64,000 bases of DNA from Gammaproteobacteria bacterium (GTDB taxonomy: Bacteria > Pseudomonadota > Gammaproteobacteria > Nevskiales > Nevskiaceae). A program made the position numbers and the translations under genes. The stretch spans positions 186,001-250,000 of the forward strand of contig JAPLSB010000019.1 in assembly GCA_026398875.1 (NCBI GenBank). Reading direction: 5' to 3'. Under the pieces are notes generated by a model. That model was not told the DNA's origin, ran no database searches, and was given only the letters and a program-made list of their open reading frames with translations. Below, in pieces: positions 1 to 7,626 of the stretch; the stretch's first letter is position 1, and the number at the start of each line of letters is the position of its first letter.

Positions 1-92
1 TAAAAGGTGAGCGGGCTGACGCGCAAGCCTGCTGCAACTTCGGTTCCCGCAGACCCGGCAACCCGGCGCCGCAAAAACGGCGCGAAACGCCG

Positions 93-108
93 TGGCACGC
101 CGCTTGTA
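93..108 (+). promoter_or_regulatory. sigma-54-like promoter upstream of flgA
   Basis: TGGCAC, five bases, then TTGTA, against the RpoN pattern TGGCAC-N5-TTGCA. Only the C of the -12 GC differs. It lies 35 bases before the flgA start, in a 143-base leader with no gene. RpoN control of middle flagellar genes is established in polar-flagellated gammaproteobacteria. Use of this site is inference, and the -12 mismatch weakens it. Confidence 0.5.
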
Positions 109-143
109 GCGACGGCTGGCAACCCCGAACGAGACCTTCGCCG

Positions 144-863
144 ATGATCAGCCGTGACCTATCGAAGGCATCCCTGCTGGCCCTGCTTGCTGCCTGCATG
201 GCGCTGGCCGTGCCGACGCCGGCATCGGCCGATGCCGGTATCGAGTCGCCGAGCCGGATTCGCGAAGCAGCAGAGCGCCATGTCGCCGCCCAGGTCCTGC
301 CGACGGCGACGGTGACTGCCGAAGCACTGGATGCGCGCCTGCGCCTGCCAGCCTGCGCCCAGCCGCTGGAAACCTCGGCCGCCAATCCGGCCGCACGTGG
401 TGCCTGGAGCATTCTGGTCAGCTGTCGTGCAGATGGCGCTGCGCTGTGGGCCGTGTTCGTGCCGGTCAAGGTCGCCGATCTGCGGCCGGTCGTGGTGATG
501 ACTCGCAGCATCGCACCCGGCCAGCCGATCGGCGCCGACGTGCTGCGCCTTGAAAAGCGCGATGTCGCGACTCTTTCGATGGGCTACCTCACCTCGCTCG
601 ACGAAGCCGTCGGCCGCAGCCTGCGCAGACCGGTGGCACCCGGCGCGGCGCTGACGCCCGACGCGCTCGCAGTCATCCGCGTGATCAAGCGTGGCGATCT
701 GGTGACGCTGGTCGGCCGCAGTGGCGGACTCGAGGTGCGCGCCCAGGGCAAGGCGCTGGCAGACGGCGGCAACGGCGAACGGATATCGGTTGAAAACCCG
801 TCATCGCGCCGCGTCGTGCAAGGCGTGGTCCGCGATGGCGACACGGTCGATGTCGGCATCTGA
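144..863 (+). CDS. flgA: Flagellar basal body P-ring formation chaperone FlgA
   Basis: FlgA is a periplasmic chaperone that helps FlgI subunits assemble into the flagellar P ring. The 239-residue product has a Sec signal peptide (about residues 1-29, ending in an ASADA cleavage region). The C-terminal half carries the SAF-type fold of FlgA, with the stretch MTRSIAPGQPIGADVL near residues 119-134 and a final VVQGVVRDGDTVDV segment. Length fits the family. It precedes flgM and flgN, the usual order in gammaproteobacteria. A sigma-54-like site lies upstream, and no strong ribosome binding site is visible before the ATG. Confidence 0.93.
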   Translation: MISRDLSKASLLALLAACMALAVPTPASADAGIESPSRIREAAERHVAAQVLPTATVTAEALDARLRLPACAQPLETSAANPAARGAWSILVSCRADGAALWAVFVPVKVADLRPVVVMTRSIAPGQPIGADVLRLEKRDVATLSMGYLTSLDEAVGRSLRRPVAPGAALTPDALAVIRVIKRGDLVTLVGRSGGLEVRAQGKALADGGNGERISVENPSSRRVVQGVVRDGDTVDVGI

Positions 864-915
864 ACACCAGCACGGCGATAGGCAATTTTGTCCATGAACG
901 TCCAGGTGCTGTCGC

Positions 916-942
916 TAAAGTTTCACCGGCGAGCGTCGATAC
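916..942 (+). promoter_or_regulatory. sigma-28 (FliA) promoter of flgM-flgN
   Basis: TAAAGTTT at 916-923 matches the FliA -35 element perfectly. After exactly 11 bases, GTCGATAC at 935-942 matches six of eight positions of the -10 element GCCGATAA. The site lies 39 bases before the flgM ATG. FliA control of the gene for its own anti-sigma factor is established in enteric bacteria and pseudomonads. Confidence 0.85.
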
Positions 943-981
943 CGGGTCCAAGCAGCGCCGCGCGCGCCATTGGAGTCCGCC

Positions 982-1293
982 ATGAGCATCAAGATCGACC
1001 TTCCCGGCAGCCAGCCCCTACGACCGACGTCGGCGGCGAAGTCGTCGGCCGGCGTCTCCGGTACCAGCAGCGGCGAGCCGGTCACGGCGACGGCGGCAGG
1101 CGATCAGCTGCGACTGACCCGCGATGCTGTCAATCGCCAGCAGATCGACCAGCAGCTGGCCGCGATCCCGGACGTCGACGGCGGTCGCGTCGAACGCCTG
1201 AAGGCAGCGCTTGCCGATGGCAGCTACACCCCGAATCCCGCATCGATCGCCGCCAAGTTCGCGCGCTTCGAATGGGACCTCGCCCCCGCGTAA
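982..1293 (+). CDS. flgM: Anti-sigma-28 factor FlgM
   Basis: FlgM binds FliA (sigma-28) and blocks late flagellar transcription until it is exported through the finished hook-basal body. The 103-residue protein has the disordered Ser/Thr/Gly-rich N terminus typical of FlgM and a C-terminal sigma-binding region with RVERLKAALADGSYTPNPAS, close to the family motif. The ATG at 982 is chosen over an in-frame TTG at 970 because GGAG at 972-975 is well spaced for it. It sits between flgA and flgN and is preceded by a clear FliA promoter, giving the known feedback arrangement. Confidence 0.92.
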   Translation: MSIKIDLPGSQPLRPTSAAKSSAGVSGTSSGEPVTATAAGDQLRLTRDAVNRQQIDQQLAAIPDVDGGRVERLKAALADGSYTPNPASIAAKFARFEWDLAPA

Positions 1294-1312
1294 ATCCATC
1301 AGAGGTACGGCC

Positions 1313-1774
1313 GTGAACGAGTCCAGCTTGACGCTTGCCGAAGTGATCGATGCGCAGATTCGCTGCGCGACCACGCTGGTCACCGTGCTGGATGACGAAC
1401 ACACGGCGCTGACCGGGCGCTCGGTCGAAGCACTGGAGGCCGCCTGTGACGCCAAGGCCGCCGCCGCACAACAGCTTCAGCGCCTTGGCGATCGCTTGCA
1501 GATCCTTGCCGGTCCGCGCCGCTCCGGCGCCGAGTTCGAAGCCTGGCTGGCTCGCCATCCGGGCGGCGAAGCGCTGATCGCCGCCTGGCGCACGCTGATC
1601 GATCTGGCTCGGCAACTGGCCGACGGCAATCGGCGCAACGGCGTGTTGCTGGAGGTTCGCGAACAGCAGGTCAAGAGTGCGCTGGTGGCGCTGTCGCCGG
1701 AGTCACCGTCGACCTACGGCCGCAGTGGCTATCGCCCGAATCTGCCGCAGGGTCGGGTCTACAGCCGAGCCTGA
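1313..1774 (+). CDS. flgN: Flagellar export chaperone FlgN
   Basis: FlgN is the cytoplasmic chaperone for the hook-filament junction proteins FlgK and FlgL. The product is about 153 residues, mostly helical, and ends in the short Tyr-Gly-rich tail (TYGRSGYRPN) that FlgN proteins share. The GTG at 1313 is preferred because AGAGG lies seven bases before it and it follows flgM by 19 bases; an earlier in-frame ATG would overlap flgM. Co-transcription with flgM from the FliA promoter is likely. Confidence 0.85.
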   Translation: MNESSLTLAEVIDAQIRCATTLVTVLDDEHTALTGRSVEALEAACDAKAAAAQQLQRLGDRLQILAGPRRSGAEFEAWLARHPGGEALIAAWRTLIDLARQLADGNRRNGVLLEVREQQVKSALVALSPESPSTYGRSGYRPNLPQGRVYSRA

Positions 1775-1795
1775 TTCGCTTGCGGTTTCAGCCAT

Positions 1796-1830
1796 GAAAA
1801 AGCCGCCGCGACATCACGTGTCGCGGCGGC
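1796..1830 (-). terminator. Rho-independent terminator for the gene at 1850-2371
   Basis: A perfect 12-bp stem, GCCGCCGCGACA, with a 5-base loop. On the minus strand it is followed by a run of five T. It lies between the convergent flgN and the minus-strand gene and may also stop flgN transcripts. Confidence 0.85.
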
Positions 1831-1849
1831 CGGTCTGCAGCCACTCAGA

Positions 1850-2371
1850 TCATTTGAACGCCAGCAGCGTGTCGCTGAACTCCACGTGCAGCGGAAACGC
1901 CATCGCGCAGGCGCTGTGCGCGCAGCTGGCCGGTTCGAAGCGGGTACGCTGCAGGATCTCGTTCAGCCCGTTCACCGAACCCTGCGCCGGCGTCAGCTGC
2001 CACTTGACGTCGGTGACCCGGCCGCCGGCATCGACATTGACCTGCGCCCGCAGTTCGCCACGAAGATTCTGCTGACGCTGCAGTGCCGACAGCTCATTGG
2101 CCAGCTGAGCGAGTCCGCCAACCGGAAACGGTGGCTCCTCATGCGCCCGCAGACCGTCGTACTGGTTGCGGATCAGCTCGACATCACTGCTCGACAGTTC
2201 GGCCCAGGCGCGATCCAGCGGCAGGGATCGGTAGGTCACCGGAGCGCCCGCACTACCGGTCACTGAAACCTGCTGCAGCACGCGGTAGCCCGATTCATCA
2301 GCCTGTGCTGCAGCCGCCATTCCCAGCATCGAAAGCGCCGCAGCTGCGGCCAGCATCGTCTTGTTGATCAT
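1850..2371 (-). CDS. Exported protein with TonB-C-like domain, function unknown
   Basis: A 173-residue protein starting at ATG 2371, where GAGGAG on the minus strand sits about nine bases upstream. An in-frame ATG at 2491 has no such signal and would place the signal peptide internally. Residues 1-24 form a signal peptide ending AAAAQA. The C-terminal part (AQVNVDAGGRVTDVKW, then RTRFEPASC and HVEFSD) has the alternating pattern of a TonB C-terminal-like fold, but no proline-rich linker or membrane anchor is seen, so it is not a standard TonB. It is probably periplasmic. Two cysteines near the end (PASCAHSACAM) could form a disulfide. No specific role can be assigned. Confidence 0.6.
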   Translation of the reverse strand: MINKTMLAAAAALSMLGMAAAAQADESGYRVLQQVSVTGSAGAPVTYRSLPLDRAWAELSSSDVELIRNQYDGLRAHEEPPFPVGGLAQLANELSALQRQQNLRGELRAQVNVDAGGRVTDVKWQLTPAQGSVNGLNEILQRTRFEPASCAHSACAMAFPLHVEFSDTLLAFK

Positions 2372-2692
2372 GATCGCCACTCCTCGCAGGAACATCGGGG
2401 CAACCGCCGAAAGCGCTGCATTCCGGGGCCCGATGTGCAAGGTGTAGACGGCATTCATCAATGAGTCAACAAACTGAAATATTAATGTCACATTTGTGTG
2501 CTAGCGCGACTCCAAGAATCAATCAAACGCGGGCTTGCGCATCACCATCGCGGATTCGATGACGGCGCCAACCCATTGTCCGAAAGCATTTTTTCCGAAG
2601 TCAGCAGCCAACAAAAAGCCCGCTCGATGATCGAGCGGGCTGGGCCCCGCAGCAGCGCCGGTGGCCGGCGATTGTGACAACCGCCGCGCAGA
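2372..2692. other. Intergenic region, promoter and terminator DNA
   Basis: 321 bases between two minus-strand genes with no credible ORF. A locally AT-rich patch at about 2455-2505 contains a candidate promoter for the gene at 1850-2371: TTGACT (minus strand, plus coordinates 2464-2469), a 17-base spacer and TACACC (2441-2446), the latter a weak -10. The right end carries the ugd terminator at 2611-2641. Nothing else is seen. Confidence 0.5.
2611..2641 (-). terminator. Terminator of the UDP-glucose dehydrogenase gene
   Basis: AGCCCGCTCGAT and its exact complement form a 12-bp palindrome around one base. On the minus strand it runs into TTTTT. It lies about 50 bases past the ugd stop codon. 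Confidence 0.85.
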
Positions 2693-4021
2693 TCAGGTGC
2701 CGGCGGGTCGGCCCACGCAGTCGTAGATGAAGCCTTCGCCGCGCACCCAGGCCGGGTCGTACATGTTGCGACCGTCGACGATGATCGGCTGCTTCAGCAG
2801 TGCCTTGAGCTTGGCCAGATTCGGGCTCTGGAACGCGCGCCACTCCGTGCAGATCACCAGCGCGTCGGCACCGGTGACCGCGTCGAGCGCCGACCCGACT
2901 AGCGCCAGATCAGCGCGTTCGCCGTAGATCTTTGCGGTCTCGTGCATCGCCACCGGGTCATAGGCCTGCACGCGGCCGCCTTCAGCCCAGATCGCCTCCA
3001 TCAGCACGCGGCTCGGCGCTTCGCGCATGTCGTCGGTCTTCGGCTTGAAGGCCAGCCCCCAGATCGCGATGGTCTTGCCGTGCAGGCTGCCGAGATGCTT
3101 CACCAGCTTCTTGTGCAGCGTGGTCTTCTGACGATCGTTGACCGCTTCCACCGCTTTCAGGATCTTGGCGTCGAAGTTCGCATCGGCCGCGCTCTTGACC
3201 AGCGCCTTGACGTCCTTAGGGAAACACGAGCCGCCGTAGCCGGCGCCCGGGTAGATGAAGTGGAAGCCGATGCGCGGATCGGCACCGATGCCGATCCGCA
3301 CTTTCTCGATGTCGGCGCCGATGTTCTCGGCGAGGTTCGCCAGCTCGTTCATGAAGCTGATCTTGGTCGCCAGCATCGCGTTGGCCGCGTACTTGGTCAG
3401 CTCGCTGGACTTCACGTCCATGACGATCATGCGATCGTGATTGCGATTGAACGGCGCGTAGAGCGCCTGCATGGCCTTGGCAGCGCGCGCATTGTCGGCA
3501 CCGACGATGATCCGATCCGGCTTGTTGAAATCACCGATCGCATCGCCTTCCTTGAGGAATTCGGGATTCGAAACCACATCGTGTTCGAGCGCCGTGCCAC
3601 GCGCCGCAAGCGTTGCCTGCATCGTCGCCCGAACCTTGTCGGCAGTACCGACCGGCACCGTCGATTTCGAGATCACGATCCGGTACTCGGCCATATGGGT
3701 CGCGATGGTTTCGGCAACCGCGAGCACGTACTTCAGATCGGCCGAGCCATCCTCGTTCGGCGGCGTGCCGACGGCAATGAACTGGTAGAGCCCATGCGCC
3801 ACGCCTTCGGCGGCATCGGTGGTGAAGCGCAGACGGCCCTCGGCCGCGTTCTTCAGCACCAGTTCGGTGAGCCCGGGTTCGTAGATCGGAATGACGCCAT
3901 TCTTCAGGCCATCGATCTTGGCCTGGTCGACATCGACGCACAGCACGTCGTTTCCGACATCGGCAAAGCAGGCTGCAGTGACCAGTCCGACATAGCCGGA
4001 ACCGAAGATGGTGATGTTCAA
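2693..4021 (-). CDS. ugd: UDP-glucose 6-dehydrogenase
   Basis: Oxidises UDP-glucose to UDP-glucuronate with two NAD+, supplying precursor for exopolysaccharide or lipopolysaccharide. The 442-residue product starts with the NAD-binding motif GSGYVG (residues 7-12) and has the catalytic cysteine in [10 protein letters not shown] (about residue 266). The C-terminal NAD/UDP-sugar domain includes [18 protein letters not shown]. Length and motifs fit the UDPGDH family. It stands alone, with a patatin gene diverging from it and its own terminator, so no polysaccharide operon context is visible. The ATG at 4021 starts directly at the conserved N terminus. Confidence 0.93.
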   Translation of the reverse strand: MNITIFGSGYVGLVTAACFADVGNDVLCVDVDQAKIDGLKNGVIPIYEPGLTELVLKNAAEGRLRFTTDAAEGVAHGLYQFIAVGTPPNEDGSADLKYVLAVAETIATHMAEYRIVISKSTVPVGTADKVRATMQATLAARGTALEHDVVSNPEFLKEGDAIGDFNKPDRIIVGADNARAAKAMQALYAPFNRNHDRMIVMDVKSSELTKYAANAMLATKISFMNELANLAENIGADIEKVRIGIGADPRIGFHFIYPGAGYGGSCFPKDVKALVKSAADANFDAKILKAVEAVNDRQKTTLHKKLVKHLGSLHGKTIAIWGLAFKPKTDDMREAPSRVLMEAIWAEGGRVQAYDPVAMHETAKIYGERADLALVGSALDAVTGADALVICTEWRAFQSPNLAKLKALLKQPIIVDGRNMYDPAWVRGEGFIYDCVGRPAGT

Positions 4022-4050
4022 GGCTTTTCGTACCCTCGCGAGGATGATGC

Positions 4051-4072
4051 GGGCCGAATACGGCCCTTTTTT
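4051..4072 (+). terminator. Plus-strand terminator-like hairpin in a divergent promoter region
   Basis: GGGCCG-AATA-CGGCCC followed by six T, a textbook intrinsic terminator on the plus strand. It sits between the divergent ugd and patatin genes, about 100 bases before the patatin start, so no plus-strand gene ends here. It could attenuate patatin transcription or stop transcripts running antisense through ugd. Confidence 0.6.
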
Positions 4073-4173
4073 GAGCGGCCGGATGTTACCACCCGTCCCG
4101 TAACCAACCGTGTCAGGGTTGTGGCAGGTGCACGCTTGAGCGACGATCGTCGACCCGTATCAATGTGCTGACC

Positions 4174-5646
4174 ATGACCACCAACAAGCGAATCCGGGAT
4201 TGCCGGCTGGCGATGCGCCATGCCGCCGATTACCCGACCTGGCGCGACGCCGCTCTGGCGTTCGACGAGGCCAGCGGCTTCAACGACTGGAAGCACGAGG
4301 ACGCATCGCCGGACTACGACTGGCAGCTGATCCGCACGCGTCTGACCCAGATCCGCCAGTACCGCGAAACCCGACAGATCGTGAAGCTGGTCCGGCACCT
4401 GCGGCAGGGCCTGCACTGGAATCTCGGCAACAGCGCCAATCCGGCGCTCTACAGCCCGGCCTATGTCGGCACCAAGCGGCTGATCGAAAGCTACCTCGCC
4501 GAAGTGGTCGCTGCGCTGCAGTTCCTCGCCGATGGTCATTTCCCGGAACTGCCGGCCGCCGAGAAGCTGACATTCTTTCGCGAGACCGCTGCCTCGTTCG
4601 GCCGTTCGGCGCTGATGCTGTCCGGCGGCGCCACGCTGGGCCTGTTCCATGTTGGCGTGGTCAAGGCGCTGGTCCGCGAGGACCTGCTGCCCGACGTGAT
4701 TTCCGGCTCCAGCGCCGGATCGATCGTCGCCTCGGTAGTCGGCACGCGAGCACCGGACGAACTGGAATCGCTGCTCGACCCGGACAATTCGTACTACCAC
4801 TTCTGGAAGCCGCTGGGCTTCAGCGACATGCTGAAGAACGGGGCGCTGATGGATCAGAAACAGATCGCGCTCGGCATTGCCCGCAACACGCATGACCTGA
4901 CGTTCGAGGAAAGCCACGCCCGTTCCGGCCGCATCGTCAACATCACCGTGTCACCGGCCGGAACCAACCAGCAGCCGCGGCTGCTGAACTACCTGACCAC
5001 GCCGTACCTGTACCTGCGCGAAGCCGTGCTGGCCTCATCCGCCGTGCCGCTGCTGTTCCCGCCGGTGCAGTTGATGACCAAGGACGAGCACGGCGAACGC
5101 GTGCCGTACATGCCGTCGTTGCGCTGGACCGATGGCTCTCTGAAGTCCGACCTGCCCGGCATTCGTCTGCGCCGGCTGCACAACGTCAATCACTTCATCG
5201 TCAGCCAGACCAACCCGCACGTGATCCCGTTCCTGCGCGACATCCATCGCGATGGTGGCGTCACCGGTGCGGTCCGCGATGCCGCGCTCGGCGCGATTCG
5301 CGGCGGTGCGCAATCGGTGCTGGGGCTCGGCCGCTTCGGCCTGCCGCTGTCCGGCGTGCGTCGGCAGCTCGACAACGCTTCGTCGATCCTCGACCAGGAC
5401 TATCGCGGCCACATCACGATCCTGCCCAAGGTGACGGTCTGGCGCTATGCGCATGTCACCGCCAATCCGAAGCTCGAAGCGGTGACTCGCTTCATCCTCG
5501 AGGGCGAGCGGGCGACGTGGAAGCGGATCGCGATGATCCGCAACCAGTCGATGATTTCGCAGACGCTGAACCGCTGCGTGAAGCAGCTGGAAGCCGACGC
5601 GCTGCAGCCGAAGCAGCGCCGGCTGAAGATCGTCCCGAAGGCCTGA
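4174..5646 (+). CDS. Patatin-like phospholipase with DUF3336 domain
   Basis: A predicted lipid acyl hydrolase of 490 residues. The N-terminal about 150 residues match the DUF3336 region found before patatin domains (WRDAALAFDEASGFNDWK, YSPAYVGTKRLIE). The patatin domain follows, with the oxyanion glycines in SGGATLGLFHVGVVKAL, nucleophile Ser180 in GSSAG, and catalytic Asp320 in TDGSLKSD. Both dyad residues are present, so it should be active. A GTG at 4165 is an alternative start; neither candidate has a clear ribosome binding site. No signal peptide is visible. The family includes triacylglycerol lipases and phospholipases, and the substrate here cannot be told. Confidence 0.85.
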   Translation: MTTNKRIRDCRLAMRHAADYPTWRDAALAFDEASGFNDWKHEDASPDYDWQLIRTRLTQIRQYRETRQIVKLVRHLRQGLHWNLGNSANPALYSPAYVGTKRLIESYLAEVVAALQFLADGHFPELPAAEKLTFFRETAASFGRSALMLSGGATLGLFHVGVVKALVREDLLPDVISGSSAGSIVASVVGTRAPDELESLLDPDNSYYHFWKPLGFSDMLKNGALMDQKQIALGIARNTHDLTFEESHARSGRIVNITVSPAGTNQQPRLLNYLTTPYLYLREAVLASSAVPLLFPPVQLMTKDEHGERVPYMPSLRWTDGSLKSDLPGIRLRRLHNVNHFIVSQTNPHVIPFLRDIHRDGGVTGAVRDAALGAIRGGAQSVLGLGRFGLPLSGVRRQLDNASSILDQDYRGHITILPKVTVWRYAHVTANPKLEAVTRFILEGERATWKRIAMIRNQSMISQTLNRCVKQLEADALQPKQRRLKIVPKA

Positions 5647-5661
5647 ACGGCGCACTGGCTG

Positions 5662-5687
5662 ACGGGTCGGCAGGGATGCCGACCCGT
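5662..5687. terminator. Hairpin between convergent genes
   Basis: A perfect 11-bp stem (ACGGGTCGGCA with its complement) and GGGA loop in the 48 bases separating the convergent patatin and CoA-transferase genes. There is no long T run on either side, so terminator function is likely from position but not strong from sequence. Confidence 0.55.
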
Positions 5688-5694
5688 TGCTCGC

Positions 5695-6801
5695 TCAGCC
5701 CTTCAGCGGCCCCAGCACGGCCTCGTTGTCGGCGCCCAGCTTCGGGGCCTTGCCGTTCACCGCCTTCGCATTGTCGAAGAAGATCGGCAGGTTGAACGCC
5801 GGCTTGCCGTTGTCATCGACGATCATGCCGCGCGCAATCACCTGCTCGTTGTTCAGCACTTCCTCCGGCGTCAGGATCGCCGAGACGCAGGTGTCCTCGT
5901 TGGCCATCAGCGCTTCCCATTCGTCACGCGTGCGGCTCTTGAACAGCGCGACCAGCTCGGCGCGGAGCACATCGCCCTGCTTGCCCGGCACCGGCGGCAG
6001 CTTCTTGAGATCGTCGCGACCCGCCAGACGCAGCGTTTCGTGGAAGAACTTCATTTCCAGCGAGCCGACGGCGAGGAACTTGCCATCCGCGCATTCGTAG
6101 ACGCCGTAGTTCGGCAGCGCGCCGCTGAGCATGTCGCGGCCCTTCGGTGCGGACTTGCCGAAGGTACGCAGGCTGTTCAGCGACAGCACCTGCAGCGCCA
6201 GCGTGCCGTCGAGCATGCCGACGTCGACGAAGCTGCCGACGCCGCTGGCCTTGGCACCGATCACGGCCGCGAGAATGCCGATCGCGCAGGTCAGCGCACC
6301 GCCGGCGAGATCCGCCACCTGCAGGTTGCCGACCGCCGGCATGCCTTCGAAAGCGGCGGTCATGTCCAGCTCGCCGGAGTAGCCGCGATAGTTCATGTCG
6401 TGGCCCGGACGGTCGCGATACGGACCGGTCTGGCCATAGCCGGTCAGCGCTGCATAGACGATCTTCGGATTGATCGACTTGAGCACGTCGTAGCCGACGC
6501 CGAGCCGATCCATCACGCCAGGCCGGAACGATTCGATGACCACGTCGGCATCGGCCACCAGCTTCTTGAACAGCACCACGTCTTCAGCCAGCTTCAGGTC
6601 CATCGTCACCGACTTCTTGCCGCGATTGACCAGCGAGAACAGATCGGCCGACATGCCGCGCGCGCCGTCGCCGCCCTTCGGGTCCTCGATCTTGATCACC
6701 TCGGCGCCAAGCTGCGCCAGATAGAGCGTGCAGAACGGGCCAGGCAGCAGCCGGGACAGGTCGAGCACGCGGACGCCTTGCAGCAGCGGATTCTGGGTCA
6801 T
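5695..6801 (-). CDS. CaiB/BaiF family CoA-transferase, alpha-methylacyl-CoA racemase-like
   Basis: A 368-residue class III CoA-transferase fold protein. The N terminus, GVRVLDLSRLLPGPFCTLYL, followed by GAEVIKIEDP and NRGKKSVTMDLK, is typical of the superfamily. The segment RPGHDMNYRGYSGELD with His in GHDxNY, and a later ADLAGG, resemble the His/Asp pair of alpha-methylacyl-CoA racemase rather than a formyl-CoA transferase. A role in branched-chain or sterol side-chain fatty acid catabolism is therefore favoured, but a CoA-transferase cannot be excluded. A TetR gene diverges from it across a 93-base region with an inverted repeat, which suggests local regulation. Confidence 0.82.
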   Translation of the reverse strand: MTQNPLLQGVRVLDLSRLLPGPFCTLYLAQLGAEVIKIEDPKGGDGARGMSADLFSLVNRGKKSVTMDLKLAEDVVLFKKLVADADVVIESFRPGVMDRLGVGYDVLKSINPKIVYAALTGYGQTGPYRDRPGHDMNYRGYSGELDMTAAFEGMPAVGNLQVADLAGGALTCAIGILAAVIGAKASGVGSFVDVGMLDGTLALQVLSLNSLRTFGKSAPKGRDMLSGALPNYGVYECADGKFLAVGSLEMKFFHETLRLAGRDDLKKLPPVPGKQGDVLRAELVALFKSRTRDEWEALMANEDTCVSAILTPEEVLNNEQVIARGMIVDDNGKPAFNLPIFFDNAKAVNGKAPKLGADNEAVLGPLKG

Positions 6802-6858
6802 CGGATTCGGTCGGGTGGTGAGCGGAAGAGGTGGGCTGTTCGCCCGCCGCGATTTTAC

Positions 6859-6876
6859 ATACAGTCCGGACGGTAT
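6859..6876. promoter_or_regulatory. Candidate TetR operator
   Basis: An 18-bp imperfect inverted repeat, ATACAGTCC/GGACGGTAT, with one mismatched pair around a perfect GTCCGGAC core. It lies in the 93 bases between the divergent racemase-like gene and the tetR gene. Position and symmetry fit a TetR-family operator controlling both genes. Confidence 0.6.
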
Positions 6877-6894
6877 CCGTAATTATCCGACTCG

Positions 6895-7578
6895 ATGACC
6901 GACTTGCCTCGCCCGCGCCGCACCCAGGCCGAACGCAGTGACCTGATGCGCAAGCGTCTGCTCGAAGCCACGCTGCAAAGCCTGGCCGAAGACGGTTATG
7001 CCGGCTCCACGCTCAGCTCGATCGTCCGCCGTGCCGGCGTGTCGCGTGGCGCGCAGGTCCATCACTACCCGAACAAGCAGGCGCTGATGCTCGATGCCGC
7101 CGAGGACCTGTTGCGCAGAACTTACCGGCAACTCGGGGAGATGCTGCTGTCGATCAAAGACGAGGACGACCGTCTGGCGCGCCTCGTCGATGCCGCGTGG
7201 GATCAGGTGTTCTCGACGCCATTGTTCAACGCCTACAGCGAATTGCTGATCGCGTCGTTGCGTGATCCCGATCTGGCGGAAGCGCTGAAGGCCCGTCTGA
7301 AGCGCGTACAGGGCGTCTATGCGCCAGCGGTCGAGCATTACTTCGAGCCGATCAATGCCAGCAAGGCCGATCTGCACGCGATGTTCGTGCAGCTGAGCTT
7401 CTTCCTGGTCGGCCTTGCGACGCAGGCCCACCTGATGAACGACCGCGCCTGGGTGCAGTCGCACCTTGGCCTCTGGGTGCGTCAGGCGGCACTGATCATG
7501 CGAGCGAGGAAAGGCGTGCGACAGCCGCCGCCGCGCCCGGAAGCGTGGCCGCGCAAGGACGACACCGTCGACCGCTAG
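6895..7578 (+). CDS. TetR family transcriptional regulator
   Basis: A 227-residue DNA-binding regulator. Residues 8-70 form the TetR N-terminal domain (RRTQAERSDLMRKRLLEATL, then the helix-turn-helix region STLSSIVRRAGVSRGAQVHH and YPNKQALM). The remaining helices would bind a ligand, probably an acyl-CoA or fatty acid if it controls its divergent neighbour. It starts 93 bases from the racemase-like gene, with a palindrome between them. The following transaldolase gene is on the same strand but 48 bases away, with a possible -10 (TAGAAT) overlapping the tetR end, so it is probably transcribed separately. Confidence 0.85.
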   Translation: MTDLPRPRRTQAERSDLMRKRLLEATLQSLAEDGYAGSTLSSIVRRAGVSRGAQVHHYPNKQALMLDAAEDLLRRTYRQLGEMLLSIKDEDDRLARLVDAAWDQVFSTPLFNAYSELLIASLRDPDLAEALKARLKRVQGVYAPAVEHYFEPINASKADLHAMFVQLSFFLVGLATQAHLMNDRAWVQSHLGLWVRQAALIMRARKGVRQPPPRPEAWPRKDDTVDR

Positions 7579-7626
7579 AATCCGACCTCCACGACGCAGC
7601 CTGCGTCCACCTGCGAACTGCAACAC

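Noticed and set aside
1211..1312. Longer FlgN start at an in-frame ATG inside flgM
   Set aside because: It would overlap flgM by over 80 bases, while the GTG at 1313 has a good ribosome binding site.
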